In this document: positions 54,197-62,472 of the stretch, in pieces
How positions within the stretch are numbered: the stretch's first letter is position 1
Layout: each line of letters starts with the position of its first letter
Assembly: GCF_019049285.1 (NCBI RefSeq)
Contig: NZ_JAGMUL010000058.1
Coordinates: 186,001-250,000, forward strand
Length of the DNA: 64,000 nt
Source of the DNA: Streptomyces sp. AC550_RSS872
GTDB lineage: Bacteria > Actinomycetota > Actinomycetes > Streptomycetales > Streptomycetaceae
Direction: 5' to 3'
Notes under the pieces: model-generated
What the model was told of the DNA's origin: nothing
The model's input: the letters and a program-made list of their open reading frames with translations, nothing else
The model's database searches: none
Translations under genes and position numbers: made by a program

Positions 54197-54221
54197 AACA
54201 CAACGCTGTTGCGAGGTCGTC

Positions 54222-54392
54222 GTGCAGGAACGCACCAGCACCACCGAGCGCTACACCCGAGGGTTCGCCGCGGCGGTGGTCGCCGTGGCGACGTTGATCC
54301 TGGCGGCGAACGCGGGGCCGGCGCCGGCGGCGGTGCCGGATCCTGACCGGCGACCGGCTCAGGATGTCATCTCGCAGCAGGGGCACGGCTGA
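54222..54392 (+). CDS. 56-residue membrane or secreted peptide
   Basis: GTG 54222 (GCGAGG upstream) to TGA 54392. MQERTSTTERYTRGFAAAVV, then AVATLILAANAGPAPAAVPD: a charged start, one hydrophobic helix and a cleavage-like AxA, followed by a short polar tail PDRRPAQDVISQQGHG. Codon bias is strong. Divergent from an XRE-TPR regulator, so it may be a signalling peptide precursor or just a small exported protein. Followed by a hairpin. Confidence 0.6.
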   Translation: MQERTSTTERYTRGFAAAVVAVATLILAANAGPAPAAVPDPDRRPAQDVISQQGHG

Positions 54393-54406
54393 AAGTCGCA
54401 CAAGCC

Positions 54407-54444
54407 GGCCCCGGCGGGACACTCATCGTGTTCCCACCGGGGCC
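54407..54444. terminator. Hairpin between the small peptide and TerB-like genes
   Basis: GGCCCCGGCGGGACAC pairs imperfectly with GTGTTCCCACCGGGGCC, small loop TCATC. Convergent position: it can serve both genes. Confidence 0.55.
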
Positions 54445-54489
54445 TCGGGCTGTGGCTGCGGCTGGCCCTGTCGGTCCGTCAGGGCCTCG

Positions 54490-55080
54490 TCAGAGCTGGA
54501 ACTCCGCGGGGTTCAGGCCCAGGGCCCCGCAGGCCTCCCTGAGGATCGCCGCCTCCGCCTGGGAGAAGTGGCCGTCGGCGCCGGCGATGACGATGCCGGT
54601 CTGGACGACCGCGCGGGCCTCGGTGGGCTTCTTCGCGGCCTTGGCGATCTCCTGCATGGCCTCGGTCTTGCCCTGCGGGAAGTTGCGGGAGAGCTGGTCC
54701 ACATGCCGGTTGAAACGCTGGCGCAGCTGGTCCGGCGGGAAGTTCTGCAACACGTCGTTGCTGAGGATCATCGACTCCATCTGCTGGCGCTCGGCCGCGT
54801 CCACATGCCCGTCCGCCGCCGCGACCAGGGCGCACATCGCCATGCTGGCGTCCCGGTACGCACCGCTCTTCAGCTCCGTCTTCAGGGAGCCGAGCTGTGT
54901 CTTCAGCAGACCCACCAGCTGGGCCTTCGAACCACCCCGCGAGCTGCCGTGCGAACCGCCCGCCGGCGCGCCGCCGTGGCCGCCGTGACCGCCCTGGCCA
55001 CCGGCCGCGCCGCGGCCGCCGCCCTGGGCCTGCTGTTGAAGCTGCTTGGCCTGGTCCTTGAGCCGGTCGAACAGTGCCAT
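54490..55080 (-). CDS. TerB-family (tellurite-resistance-like) protein
   Basis: About 196 residues: short amphipathic start (MALFDRLKDQAKQLQQQAQG), a Gly/His-rich linker (GGQGGHGGHGGAPAGG), then an all-helical TerB domain (YRDASMAMCALVAAADGHVD, AAERQQMESMILSNDVLQNF, IVIAGADGHFSQAEAAILRE). Acidic ADGH(V/F)... positions are the family's metal-binding region. Function in stress; mechanism unknown. ATG 55080 with GAGG seven bases upstream. Confidence 0.85.
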   Translation of the reverse strand: MALFDRLKDQAKQLQQQAQGGGRGAAGGQGGHGGHGGAPAGGSHGSSRGGSKAQLVGLLKTQLGSLKTELKSGAYRDASMAMCALVAAADGHVDAAERQQMESMILSNDVLQNFPPDQLRQRFNRHVDQLSRNFPQGKTEAMQEIAKAAKKPTEARAVVQTGIVIAGADGHFSQAEAAILREACGALGLNPAEFQL

Positions 55081-55227
55081 TGACGTCACCTCGGTCATTC
55101 GTCGGGTCATCCGGGTCATCGCTCGCGACCCGTTCGTGCGCGCTCAACGGGATCAACGCCCACCCGGGGGCGAAGGTTCCACCAGGACGCGGCGGACCCG
55201 GCGAATGACCGAGGTACGGCAGCCCGA

Positions 55228-55284
55228 ACGGTTCAGAACTCCACCGACGGTTCAGAACTCCACCGACGGTTCAGAACTCCACCG
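55228..55284. repeat. Three exact 19-bp tandem repeats
   Basis: ACGGTTCAGAACTCCACCG three times head to tail, in the spacer between the TerB-like gene start and the stop of the ETX-like gene. Period 19 bp. No spacer, so not a CRISPR array. Confidence 0.9.
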
Positions 55285-55338
55285 TGCCGGGCCGGCCGCT
55301 GTCCGCGTCGCTTTCGACGGCAGGGTCGTCGTGGGGGA

Positions 55339-55998
55339 TCAGCAGTTCCAGGTCGCCCAGTAGAACTGGCCCTTCAGCTCGCCGGTCGGGAGGAAGACCG
55401 GGGTTTTGACGTCGATGGCCGGAAGGCCGCCGGGGCCGCGGTAGTACCAGAAGTAGTGGCCGTGCTTGCGCTCGCCGTAGTGGACCTCCAGCCAGCCCTG
55501 GGAGTGGCGGACGTACGGCGCGAACCACCAGGCGCCCTGCTGGCCGGCCGGGACGGTCGTGGTGCGGGTCTCGGTCGCGGTGTGGGCCTCGCCCACCTTC
55601 CAGGTCTCCGTCTGCGTGTCGCTGGCCTTCATCCCGGCCTCGAACGTCTTGCTGAAGCCGGAGGACACCTCCACGGACGTCTCCTGCTGGAAGGCGTACT
55701 CGGTGCTCCTGGTGTCGGTGACGGTACGGGTGAGGGTCAGGTCCCGGTTGCTGGCGCAGTTGCTGATCACGTTGGAGACCTGACGCCGCTTGTCGAGTTT
55801 GGTCTCGGCGTTCTGCTCGTGGTACTGGCACGAATCGGCGTTGTTGTTGTTGCAGTCCCAGATCACGTCGGGCATGTCGTCGCCCCAGCCGGGGGTGGTG
55901 TTGGCGCTGGCCGTGCCTGCGGAGAAGGGGATCATCACGAGGGCGAGCGCGGAGGTCAGCATCGCCGTCCGGCGACGGCCGTTCTTCAGGATCTTCAT
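55339..55998 (-). CDS. Secreted protein with ETX/MTX2 (aerolysin-like) pore-former features
   Basis: 219 residues. Signal peptide (about 1-33, ending AGTASANT), then DVIWDCNNNNADSCQYHEQN, and a stretch of alternating Ser/Thr beta-strands (LTLTRTVTDTRSTEYAFQQE, TSVEVSSGFSKTFEAGMKAS, TWKVGEAHTATETRTTTVPA), the amphipathic insertion-hairpin pattern of aerolysin/ETX-MTX2 toxins. The Trp/Tyr-rich C-terminal part may bind a receptor. ATG 55998 with AGGAG nine bases upstream. The dyad element lies about 110 bases upstream. Fold assignment is from pattern, so moderate. Confidence 0.5.
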   Translation of the reverse strand: MKILKNGRRRTAMLTSALALVMIPFSAGTASANTTPGWGDDMPDVIWDCNNNNADSCQYHEQNAETKLDKRRQVSNVISNCASNRDLTLTRTVTDTRSTEYAFQQETSVEVSSGFSKTFEAGMKASDTQTETWKVGEAHTATETRTTTVPAGQQGAWWFAPYVRHSQGWLEVHYGERKHGHYFWYYRGPGGLPAIDVKTPVFLPTGELKGQFYWATWNC

Positions 55999-56106
55999 GT
56001 GGGGGTTCTCCTGTCGGATGCCTCGACCCGTTCGCCGGGCCGGGCCACTGCCCCGGCCGGGGGTTGGAACCGGGGCAGCGACAGGTAGATCGTCGAGGGG
56101 CGGGAG

Positions 56107-56139
56107 TTGTTCGGCCAGCCTTTCCATCAGGGCGAACAA
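56107..56139 (-). promoter_or_regulatory. Toxin-associated dyad, ETX-like gene copy
   Basis: On the minus strand TTGTTCG-N19-CGAACAA, with inner CCCTGAT and AGGCTG. Both arms differ from the other copies but in a compensating way, keeping the symmetry. About 110 bases upstream of the ETX-like ATG. Confidence 0.65.
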
Positions 56140-56173
56140 TCGCCCTTGGCCAGGCGAATCAATCCCGGACGCG

Positions 56174-59100
56174 TCAGTCGCCGCACACCTTGCGGTACGG
56201 CACGTCAGGCACGTACGTCCGCCACTGCGCCTGCGTCAGCTCGCGCGCTCCCGCCCGCGCGCACACCGATTCGACCGCCCGGCCCGGGTCGATGACGTAG
56301 CGCTGGAGAGGCACGTGCTTGCTTCCCGCGTACACCGTGCCGCTGTCCGCGCCGAACGCGACCGTCTCGATCGCGTCGCCGGCTGTGGTCATCAGGCCGC
56401 CGAGCGGCTGCTGGGTGGCGATGTCCCACAGCTGGAGGCCTCCCGCCTCGCCGCCCACCGCCAGCGTGCGGCCGTCGGGGCTGATGGCGAGGGCGCTGAC
56501 GGCCTCGGAGGTGTCACCGCCGTTCGGGTCGGGGCCGCTGTCCGTTGCGCCGGTTGTTCCCTCCGGGAGCGCGGGGAAGACGTTCGGCAGGGTCCTCCCC
56601 TCCCGCTGCCGGACCTCTCCGTCCCACAGCGCCACCCGGCCCGTCTGGTCCCCTGCTGCGAGCCGCGATCCGTCCGGCGCGAAGGCGAGGGCGCCGATCT
56701 GGCCGCCCTGGACCAGGTCGCGTCCGGTGGCCTTGCCGCCCGGCAGGCTCGCCGTGCGGTTGTTGCCGACCAGGAGCCCGTCGTCGGGACGGACGGCCAG
56801 GTAGCTGCTGGACAGGCCGGTGAGGACGGCGGTCCGGCGGCGGCGGGCGGTGTCCCAGGTCTCGTTGCTCAGCTCGCCGATGCCCGTGGTGCGGGTGAGG
56901 TGGAGCGTGCGGGCGTCCGGGCCGAGGGCGATCGTGATCACCGCCCCGGCCGAGGTCTTCGACGCCAGGTCCAGCGTCGTACGGGCCCGGTCCCGGGTGA
57001 CGTCCCAGACCGTGAGGCGCTGCGGGGACGCCTCGTAACCGGGCGCCGAGACGGCGTACGCGAGCGACTTGCCGTCCGGGGTGAAGGCCAGAAGGGGGAG
57101 GGTGTGCTCCGGGGGTACCGGCCGGGAAGGGGCGCGCGACACGGGGAGCGGCGTGGGCGGCAGTGTCTTGAGCAGTCGTCCGTCGTGTGTGTCGCGCAGC
57201 TCGAAGCGGTAGGTGTCGCCGGTGCGTCGCGCGGTGGCGAGGGTGCGGCCGTCCGGGCTGATCAGCACCTCGTCCGCCGGCTCCTCCTGCCAGGCGGGCG
57301 TCACGGCCGCCGTGACGTCCAGGGAGTGGACCGTGCCGGCCTCCAGATAGCGCAGTACCGGGTGGGCGGGGTCCCAGGCCAGACCGTCGTTGAGGTGCTG
57401 GTTGTTGAGGGAGTGGCGGAACACCGGGGCGTCTACGCCCAGCCGCCACACCCTGATCTCCTCCCCGTCGGCGGTCGCCAGGAAGTTCCCGTCCTTGCTG
57501 AAGGCGGCGTACCTCACTCCGGTGGCGGGGAGCTGGTCCAGCTGCTCCCCCGACCGGACGTCATAGACCAGCACGCCGCTCGGGGTCACCGTGGCGAGCC
57601 TCCGTTCCCCGCCGAGCACCAGCTGCGTGCGCTCCTGGCCGCAGACGTCGCCCGCGCGTTCCCAGCGCCCATGCACCGTGCGCCGGGCCGTGAGGTCCCG
57701 CACCTGCGGCGCGCCGCCGCCCCCGACGGTGCAGAGCGCGACCAGCCGGCCGACCGCGCTCGGCACCGTGGTGTCCGGCTCCGCCTCGAACAGCAGCTTC
57801 CCGTCCGCGGCCGAGTACACCCCCATCCCCTCCCGGACGTCATCCCAAGCGCCCACGACATACGTGCCCTCGCCGAACTCCACGAAGGACGAGGCCGGCA
57901 GCCGGTCACCGAACCATCGTGCGGCGGCCGTGTCCCACAGCCGTACCCCGTCGCCCGGGCCATGCCCGTGGATCGCCAGCAGCCGCCCGTCCGGGCTCGC
58001 CCCGACCGCGGTGCCGACCGCCGGCAGCCGCCCCTCGGCGATCCGCCGGTGCCGTGCCACGTCCCAGGTCCGCCAGGTGCGCCCCTCGACGCTGAGCAGG
58101 GTGCGACCGGAGTCCGTCAGACGGCGGAAGGGGCCGTCGCCCGGTGCCGGGTCGCTGAACGCGTCCATTTCCTGCTGGCCGAGCGCGCCCAGCAACGCCT
58201 GCCGGGTCTCCGGCAGCTGGGACACGCGCCAGGCGGCGACGCCCAGCAACTGTGCGGTGTGCGGCTCGGTCGTGCTCAGGCCCTCCGCGACGGCGGCGAT
58301 ACGGCGGGCCGCGTCGTCGATGCGGCGGTGCTCGTTGTCCCGGCTCTGGGTCCAGGCGGCCAGACCGGCGACCAGCGCCACCGCGAGGACGGCCGACAGC
58401 ACCCCCACCGCGGCCCGCGCCCGGCGCGTGGAGCGGACGGCGGCCCGGCGCTCCGCCTCGCGGGCGGCCAGCGCGGCGGAGAGGAACTCGCGTTCCGGCG
58501 CGGTCAGGGAGTAGTCGTGCTCGTGGTCGGGGAACAGCTCCGCCGCACGGTCCAGGCGGGTGCCCCGGTACAGGGCGCCGGGGTCGCGCTCGTGCTCCAG
58601 CCAGACCCGGGTGGCCTCGGTCAGCCGTCGCTGGTGGCGCAGCCGCTCACGGTCCTCCTCGATCCAGCCGCGCAGCCGCGGCCAGCTGGTGATCAGCGCC
58701 TCGTGGGCGAGCTGGACGGCGTCCTCGTCGACGGTCAGCAGCCGGGCACGGGCCAGCCGCTCCACCACCACGGGCACGTGGGGGCACACCCACACCTCGC
58801 GCTCGGCCCGGGTCAGCGGGCGCCGGGTGTCGGGGGTGCCCTGGCCGGGCTCGACCATCCGCAGCAGCAGCCGCCGGGCGGCGTCCGTCTGCTCCTCGGT
58901 CAGCTGCCCGTACGCCTCCTCGGCGCTCGCCGCGATGGCGCCGCGCACTCCGCCGGCCGCCTCGTATGCGGCCAGGGTGAGCACCCGGCCCTTGCGTCGC
59001 CGCCAGGTCTCCAGGAGGACGTGCGAGAGCATCGGCAGCCCGCCGGGTTCGTCGAGGATCTCCTCCACGATCCGCGCGGTCAGCTCCCGCTCCACCAGGT

Positions 59101-59959
59101 GCCCGACCTCCTGAGCCGGCTTGACGACCGCCTCGCGCAGCTCGTCGGCGGTCATCGGTCCGACCAGCAGTCCGGCGCCGCACAGCGTGTCCGCCAGGCC
59201 TCGGTGCTCGCCGCAGCGGGGGTAGAAGTCGGCGCGTACGGCGATGAGCACCCGCAGCCGGCTGCCGGGGTCCCGGGCGGTGAGCAGCAGGTCGATGAAC
59301 CGGGCGCGCTCCGCCCGGTCCCGGCACAGGGTGAAGACCTCCTCGAACTGGTCCACCACCACCCAGCTCTCCGGCTCGTCCTCCGCCGGGGTCAGCAGAT
59401 GGCCGTACCTGGTGGCCGGCCGGTCGCCGGGCGTGAGCACCCGCAGCACCGCCGGACGCCCCTGTTCAGCGATCTTCTCCTGGAGCCGGGGTATCAGTCC
59501 GGCCCGCAGCAGCGAGGACTTCCCGCTGCCGGAGGCGCCGAACACCGCGGCGAACCGGTGCTCGCACACCAGCTGGAGCAGGTCCTCCGTCAGGCGGGCC
59601 CGCCCGAAGAACAACCCCTGGTCGGCCGGCTCGAACCGGGCGAGGCCCCGGTAGGGCGGCGCCGCGTCCTCGTCATCCTCGCGGACCTCCCCGGCCACCT
59701 CCGCCTCGGCGTCCTTCCAGCGCGGCTCCCACTCGTCCGGGTCGCCGCCGCAGGCCCGGACATAGCCCTGCACGACCGCGAGGGACGGCAGCCGTTCGCC
59801 GGCTGCGGCCTGGGACAGCGTTGTCGCGGAGAAGCCCGCCGTCTCGGCCATCTTCCGGTACGAGGGGTTCCCCGCGGTCCTGCGCAGCTCCCGCAGCCCG
59901 TGCGCGAGCCTCGGCACAGGACCGGCCGTCGGGTCCAGCGGTCTTTCCGGGCGCCCCAT
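56174..59959 (-). CDS. HTH-STAND (nSTAND1) NTPase with C-terminal WD40 propellers, copy 2
   Basis: About 1261 residues, paralogue of 13715-17548 with the same order: XRE-like HTH (about 15-75), P-loop GASGSGKS at 141-148, Walker B WVVVDQFEEVFTL, winged-helix region, membrane-like segment (VGVLSAVLAVALVAGLAAWT), then WD40 blades ending DPGRAVESVCARAG, close to the DPDRAVDSVCARAG end of copy 1. ATG 59959 has GGAGGT at about seven bases, preferred over ATGs 59965 and 60013. Probably senses a ligand through the propeller. Divergent from the RIP gene. Confidence 0.9.
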   Translation of the reverse strand: MGRPERPLDPTAGPVPRLAHGLRELRRTAGNPSYRKMAETAGFSATTLSQAAAGERLPSLAVVQGYVRACGGDPDEWEPRWKDAEAEVAGEVREDDEDAAPPYRGLARFEPADQGLFFGRARLTEDLLQLVCEHRFAAVFGASGSGKSSLLRAGLIPRLQEKIAEQGRPAVLRVLTPGDRPATRYGHLLTPAEDEPESWVVVDQFEEVFTLCRDRAERARFIDLLLTARDPGSRLRVLIAVRADFYPRCGEHRGLADTLCGAGLLVGPMTADELREAVVKPAQEVGHLVERELTARIVEEILDEPGGLPMLSHVLLETWRRRKGRVLTLAAYEAAGGVRGAIAASAEEAYGQLTEEQTDAARRLLLRMVEPGQGTPDTRRPLTRAEREVWVCPHVPVVVERLARARLLTVDEDAVQLAHEALITSWPRLRGWIEEDRERLRHQRRLTEATRVWLEHERDPGALYRGTRLDRAAELFPDHEHDYSLTAPEREFLSAALAAREAERRAAVRSTRRARAAVGVLSAVLAVALVAGLAAWTQSRDNEHRRIDDAARRIAAVAEGLSTTEPHTAQLLGVAAWRVSQLPETRQALLGALGQQEMDAFSDPAPGDGPFRRLTDSGRTLLSVEGRTWRTWDVARHRRIAEGRLPAVGTAVGASPDGRLLAIHGHGPGDGVRLWDTAAARWFGDRLPASSFVEFGEGTYVVGAWDDVREGMGVYSAADGKLLFEAEPDTTVPSAVGRLVALCTVGGGGAPQVRDLTARRTVHGRWERAGDVCGQERTQLVLGGERRLATVTPSGVLVYDVRSGEQLDQLPATGVRYAAFSKDGNFLATADGEEIRVWRLGVDAPVFRHSLNNQHLNDGLAWDPAHPVLRYLEAGTVHSLDVTAAVTPAWQEEPADEVLISPDGRTLATARRTGDTYRFELRDTHDGRLLKTLPPTPLPVSRAPSRPVPPEHTLPLLAFTPDGKSLAYAVSAPGYEASPQRLTVWDVTRDRARTTLDLASKTSAGAVITIALGPDARTLHLTRTTGIGELSNETWDTARRRRTAVLTGLSSSYLAVRPDDGLLVGNNRTASLPGGKATGRDLVQGGQIGALAFAPDGSRLAAGDQTGRVALWDGEVRQREGRTLPNVFPALPEGTTGATDSGPDPNGGDTSEAVSALAISPDGRTLAVGGEAGGLQLWDIATQQPLGGLMTTAGDAIETVAFGADSGTVYAGSKHVPLQRYVIDPGRAVESVCARAGARELTQAQWRTYVPDVPYRKVCGD

Positions 59960-60112
59960 GCGCATACCTCCGTACGGCTGGCGAAAGGGACATCGAGCGC
60001 GACGAACGTACAAGCCGCTCGGTAACGCCCGGGTTGCCCGGGGGTGACGTTGAGGCGATGCGACATGTGATGTGCATCAATCCCCTCCGCCGATCCCCTT
60101 CCGCCCACGAAA

Positions 60113-60146
60113 TTGATTGACCTGACGAAAGGGACGTGGAAATCAA
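60113..60146 (+). promoter_or_regulatory. Toxin-associated dyad, STAND-proximal copy
   Basis: TTGAT-N24-ATCAA, beginning TTGATTGACCTGACG. About 155 bases upstream of the STAND start and 340 bases upstream of the RIP start. Confidence 0.65.
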
Positions 60147-60328
60147 CGTTCCGGTTCGGTCCTCGGTCCGGTCGGTCACGAATCACCGGGCTCTTCGAAA
60201 CCGTTCCGGTCAAAGACGCGGCAGGACAGAAGGCCGTGCGCACACCGCCGTCCGCCTGCCCCTCCCACCGAATGTGATCGATCAACTCCGCACAGGTGAT
60301 GAAACCTGTTGACTGAGCCGCCCGGAAT

Positions 60329-60361
60329 TTGATTGCTCCCCCGATTCGACTCGCTGACCAA
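60329..60361 (+). promoter_or_regulatory. Toxin-associated dyad, RIP-proximal copy
   Basis: TTGATTG...CGCTGACCAA, 33 bases in total; the right arm (ACCAA) is imperfect. About 120 bases upstream of the RIP start, a spacing like the ETX and NLP copies. Confidence 0.6.
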
Positions 60362-60482
60362 CCCCCTCGCCCAGGAGAGTCGGTTGCGAACGCAACTGGA
60401 CAGAAGGGAGCAGGTACCCAAGGAGCACTGCCCAAGAATCCGGCCCGCCTCGCGCAGAGGATCGGACATCAGGAGAAGCAAC

Positions 60483-61397
60483 ATGAGTACTGAGATCGCA
60501 GTCGGCAGCCCTCCGCGCGGCCGACCCAGCAGAACGACCATCGCTACCGCCGGCGCGGTGCTGCTCGCGCTGTGCCTGGCCCTGCTCAGCCCCCTCGGTG
60601 CCGCGAAAGCCTTCGCGATCGACGACGCGCGTGACGTCACCTGGGACATCAGCCAAGGCAAGTCCGGCTACCAGCAGATGATCAAAGATGTCCGCAACCG
60701 AGTCCGTGGCGGGGCGATCTACGGAAACGGCTCGGGGACGACGGTGTATGCCACCGAATCCGCCACCGACGACTACTTCCTCGTCAACGTATTCGACGGG
60801 CCGAACATGCTGACCCGGCTCGTCCTGAACGCCCACAACCTGTATGTGCAGGGCTACTACAATCCCAATGACAGAACCTACCGCTACACCGCGGACGCGG
60901 ACCTCCGGAACGCGAACTGGCTGCCGTCCACGTCCACGAACCCGAGCATTGCGATGGAACTCCCGTTCTCGGGCAACTACGCCGGCAACAATGGCGGGAA
61001 GCCGGGCCTGACCAACTTTTCCGGCCAGACCAGAACGACCCCGACGTTCTCCACCGACTGGGCTCGCGTCAACGCGCAGCAGCTCGCCGACACGAACACC
61101 TCGGACAGCATCAGGGCCGGATCGCTCCTGTGGTTCGTTGAAGCTGTCGCCGAGGGCGCCCGGTTCAACGCCATCTCCGACCGGATCATCGCCGCCTGGG
61201 GCGACAGGCAGGGATACAAGTTCGACGAGTCCGACGTGGGCTTGGTAACCAACTGGCAGGCGATCGGCGACCGATTCCAGCAGCGGCTCAACAGGCAGAA
61301 TGTGGCGCCGCCCGACCCGATCGGTCGGTACAGCTTCCAAACCGCCGCCAACACAGCGGCCATCTTCTTCCTCATGGTCTTCCTGAAATCAGTCTGA
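60483..61397 (+). CDS. Ribosome-inactivating protein (ricin A-chain/Shiga-toxin-type rRNA N-glycosidase), secreted
   Basis: 304 residues. Signal segment (about 18-45: AGAVLLALCLALLSPLGAAK). The RIP fold carries all active-site positions: Tyr at 125/126 (NLYVQGYYN), Tyr166 (SGNY), Glu224 and Arg227 (VAEGARFNAI, cf. the SEAARF motif) and Trp258 (VTNWQAIG). It would depurinate the sarcin-ricin adenine of large rRNA in a target cell. No lectin chain is attached. An unusual hydrophobic C-terminus (NTAAIFFLMVFLKSV) could be a membrane-insertion or anchor segment. ATG 60483 with AGGAG upstream. Dyad copies upstream; STAND gene divergent. Confidence 0.85.
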   Translation: MSTEIAVGSPPRGRPSRTTIATAGAVLLALCLALLSPLGAAKAFAIDDARDVTWDISQGKSGYQQMIKDVRNRVRGGAIYGNGSGTTVYATESATDDYFLVNVFDGPNMLTRLVLNAHNLYVQGYYNPNDRTYRYTADADLRNANWLPSTSTNPSIAMELPFSGNYAGNNGGKPGLTNFSGQTRTTPTFSTDWARVNAQQLADTNTSDSIRAGSLLWFVEAVAEGARFNAISDRIIAAWGDRQGYKFDESDVGLVTNWQAIGDRFQQRLNRQNVAPPDPIGRYSFQTAANTAAIFFLMVFLKSV

Positions 61398-61481
61398 CCG
61401 GTAGACAGCCTCTCTGCCCGGTGTCAGTGTTCGCGATCTGCGCACTGGACGGCTGACGCGTCGACGGAACTCCGAGGGGGA

Positions 61482-61514
61482 TTGATTGCCCTGATCGGAC
61501 GGGCTGCCGATCAA
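61482..61514 (+). promoter_or_regulatory. Orphan copy of the toxin-associated dyad
   Basis: TTGATTGCCCTGATC...GCTGCCGATCAACTC; TTGAT/ATCAA at a total length of 33. It aligns over about 63 bases with the NLP upstream copy (61472-61534 vs 62351-62413, about three quarters identical by eye), but no toxin gene follows on the plus strand. Confidence 0.65.
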
Positions 61515-61650
61515 CTCTCCGGCTGCCAGTCTTGGATCCGTGGCCCTCATCCCCCCCCGAGGGACACACCCCGGCCGGCGAGCTCTCAGCCCCCCTGATC
61601 GAGTCCCGGCCAACCGAGGCGCCCGCGTTCTACGCGGGGCCCGGGCAGAC

Positions 61651-61685
61651 AGCCGCCGGTGGACGCCCCCCGTCCACCGGCGGCT
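61651..61685 (-). terminator. Strong hairpin after the DUF397 gene
   Basis: Perfect 15-bp stem AGCCGCCGGTGGACG/CGTCCACCGGCGGCT with a CCCCC loop, 32 bases past the DUF397 stop. Confidence 0.75.
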
Positions 61686-61716
61686 TCTGGCATGGCGCAG
61701 GCGCCGCGCGCGCTCG

Positions 61717-61984
61717 TCAGTGCCCGACGTGGCCCACGAAGGCGACGTACGCCTCCGGCGAGAGCGTGAGGGTGCCGACCTCGGCGTTCTTGGAGTCGCG
61801 GACGGCGATGTGGGGGGGTGAGGTGGGCGACTTCGACGCAGCAGCCGCCGGTGTTTCCGCTGTACGAGGACTTGCGCCAGGCGGCGCCGCCGAGGGGGGC
61901 GCACTCGACGCATTCGCCGCCGCTGCTGCCGCTGTACGACGACTTACGCCACTGAGCGCGCGTCAGGTCCAGGTTGCTCCCCAT
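61717..61984 (-). pseudogene. DUF397 protein with duplicated N-terminal motif and a C7-tract frameshift
   Basis: ATG 61984 opens LTRAQWRKSSYSGSSGGECV, then a second copy AAWRKSSYSGNTGGCCVEVA, so the WRKSSYSG...GG.CVE motif occurs twice. At a run of seven C (61812-61818 on the plus strand as G) the frame shifts; one C fewer restores HIAVRDSKNAEVGTLTLSPE and the end at 61717. The total of 268 bases is one over a multiple of three. Partner of HATPase/XRE regulators. May be a homopolymer sequencing error or a contingency locus. Confidence 0.65.
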
Positions 61985-62320
61985 AGCGTTCCCGGCGTCC
62001 CTCGCCCTCACCGAGCTGATCGCCGATGTCGTACGCCACTGTCGTCCCGACCGGCGTGCCGCGGTGCTGATGCTGCGGCTGCCGGAGGAACGGGGGTTGC
62101 GTGTCGAGGTCACCGACACGAGCCCGTGCCCGCCGTTGTCCACAGCTGTGGACGAACTCGCCGAGGGCGGGCGCGGAGTGGGGATCGCCGAGGCCGTCAC
62201 GGATCGGTGGGGGTGGGTCCCGTTGATCGACCGGGCCGGCTGACCGTCTGGTTCGAGTGCGACGCCAAGGCCGCGGGAGGACGTGAGGTGAACGGCGAAC
62301 GGCGCGCGAGGAACGGGTGT
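61985..62320 (+). pseudogene. HATPase_c regulator fragment
   Basis: Reads PASLALTELIADVVRHCRPD (N-box region), GLRVEVTDTSPCPPLS, GGRGVGIAEAVTDRWGWVPL, then the end TVWFECDAKAAGGREV occurs in another frame after TGA at 62243. The 5' third is missing, replaced by the DUF397 gene on the other strand. Second degenerate HATPase in the window. Confidence 0.55.
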
Positions 62321-62360
62321 TGACGCCACGAGGAACATCCGCCCGAAACGCCGAGGACGA

Positions 62361-62394
62361 TTGATCGCCCTGGTCAGAACATGCCGCCAATCAA
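62361..62394 (+). promoter_or_regulatory. Toxin-associated dyad, NLP copy
   Basis: TTGATCGCCCTGGTCAGAAC at the left, ending CCGCCAATCAA; TTGAT/ATCAA at a total length of 34. About 80 bases upstream of the NLP start. Confidence 0.7.
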
Positions 62395-62472
62395 TTTCCC
62401 GTGCTCCAGTCTCGGTCTCGTCCCGCCGGACTCCCGGCAGAACGAACCAAGCGCACCACTGGAGCACCCCAC

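Larger units (their letters stand above)
59960..60482. other. STAND copy 2 / RIP intergenic region
   Basis: About 520 bases, no coding frame of its own. AT-richer than average. It holds two copies of the dyad (60113 and 60329) and should contain both divergent promoters. CGAAAGGGAC occurs twice (59979 and 60126). Confidence 0.5.
61398..61716. other. Spacer between RIP and DUF397 genes
   Basis: No coding frame. Contains an orphan dyad copy at 61482 and a strong hairpin at 61651-61685. It resembles the upstream region of the NLP gene over about 60 bases. Confidence 0.5.

Noticed and set aside
55228..55284. CRISPR-like repeat array
   Set aside because: Units abut with no spacers; only three copies and no cas genes.
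55790..60025. 1411-codon plus-strand open frame
   Set aside because: Antisense of STAND copy 2. Composition is typical of a shadow (Arg/Gly/Gln/Val runs) and no family is visible; the minus strand has Walker motifs and WD40 repeats.
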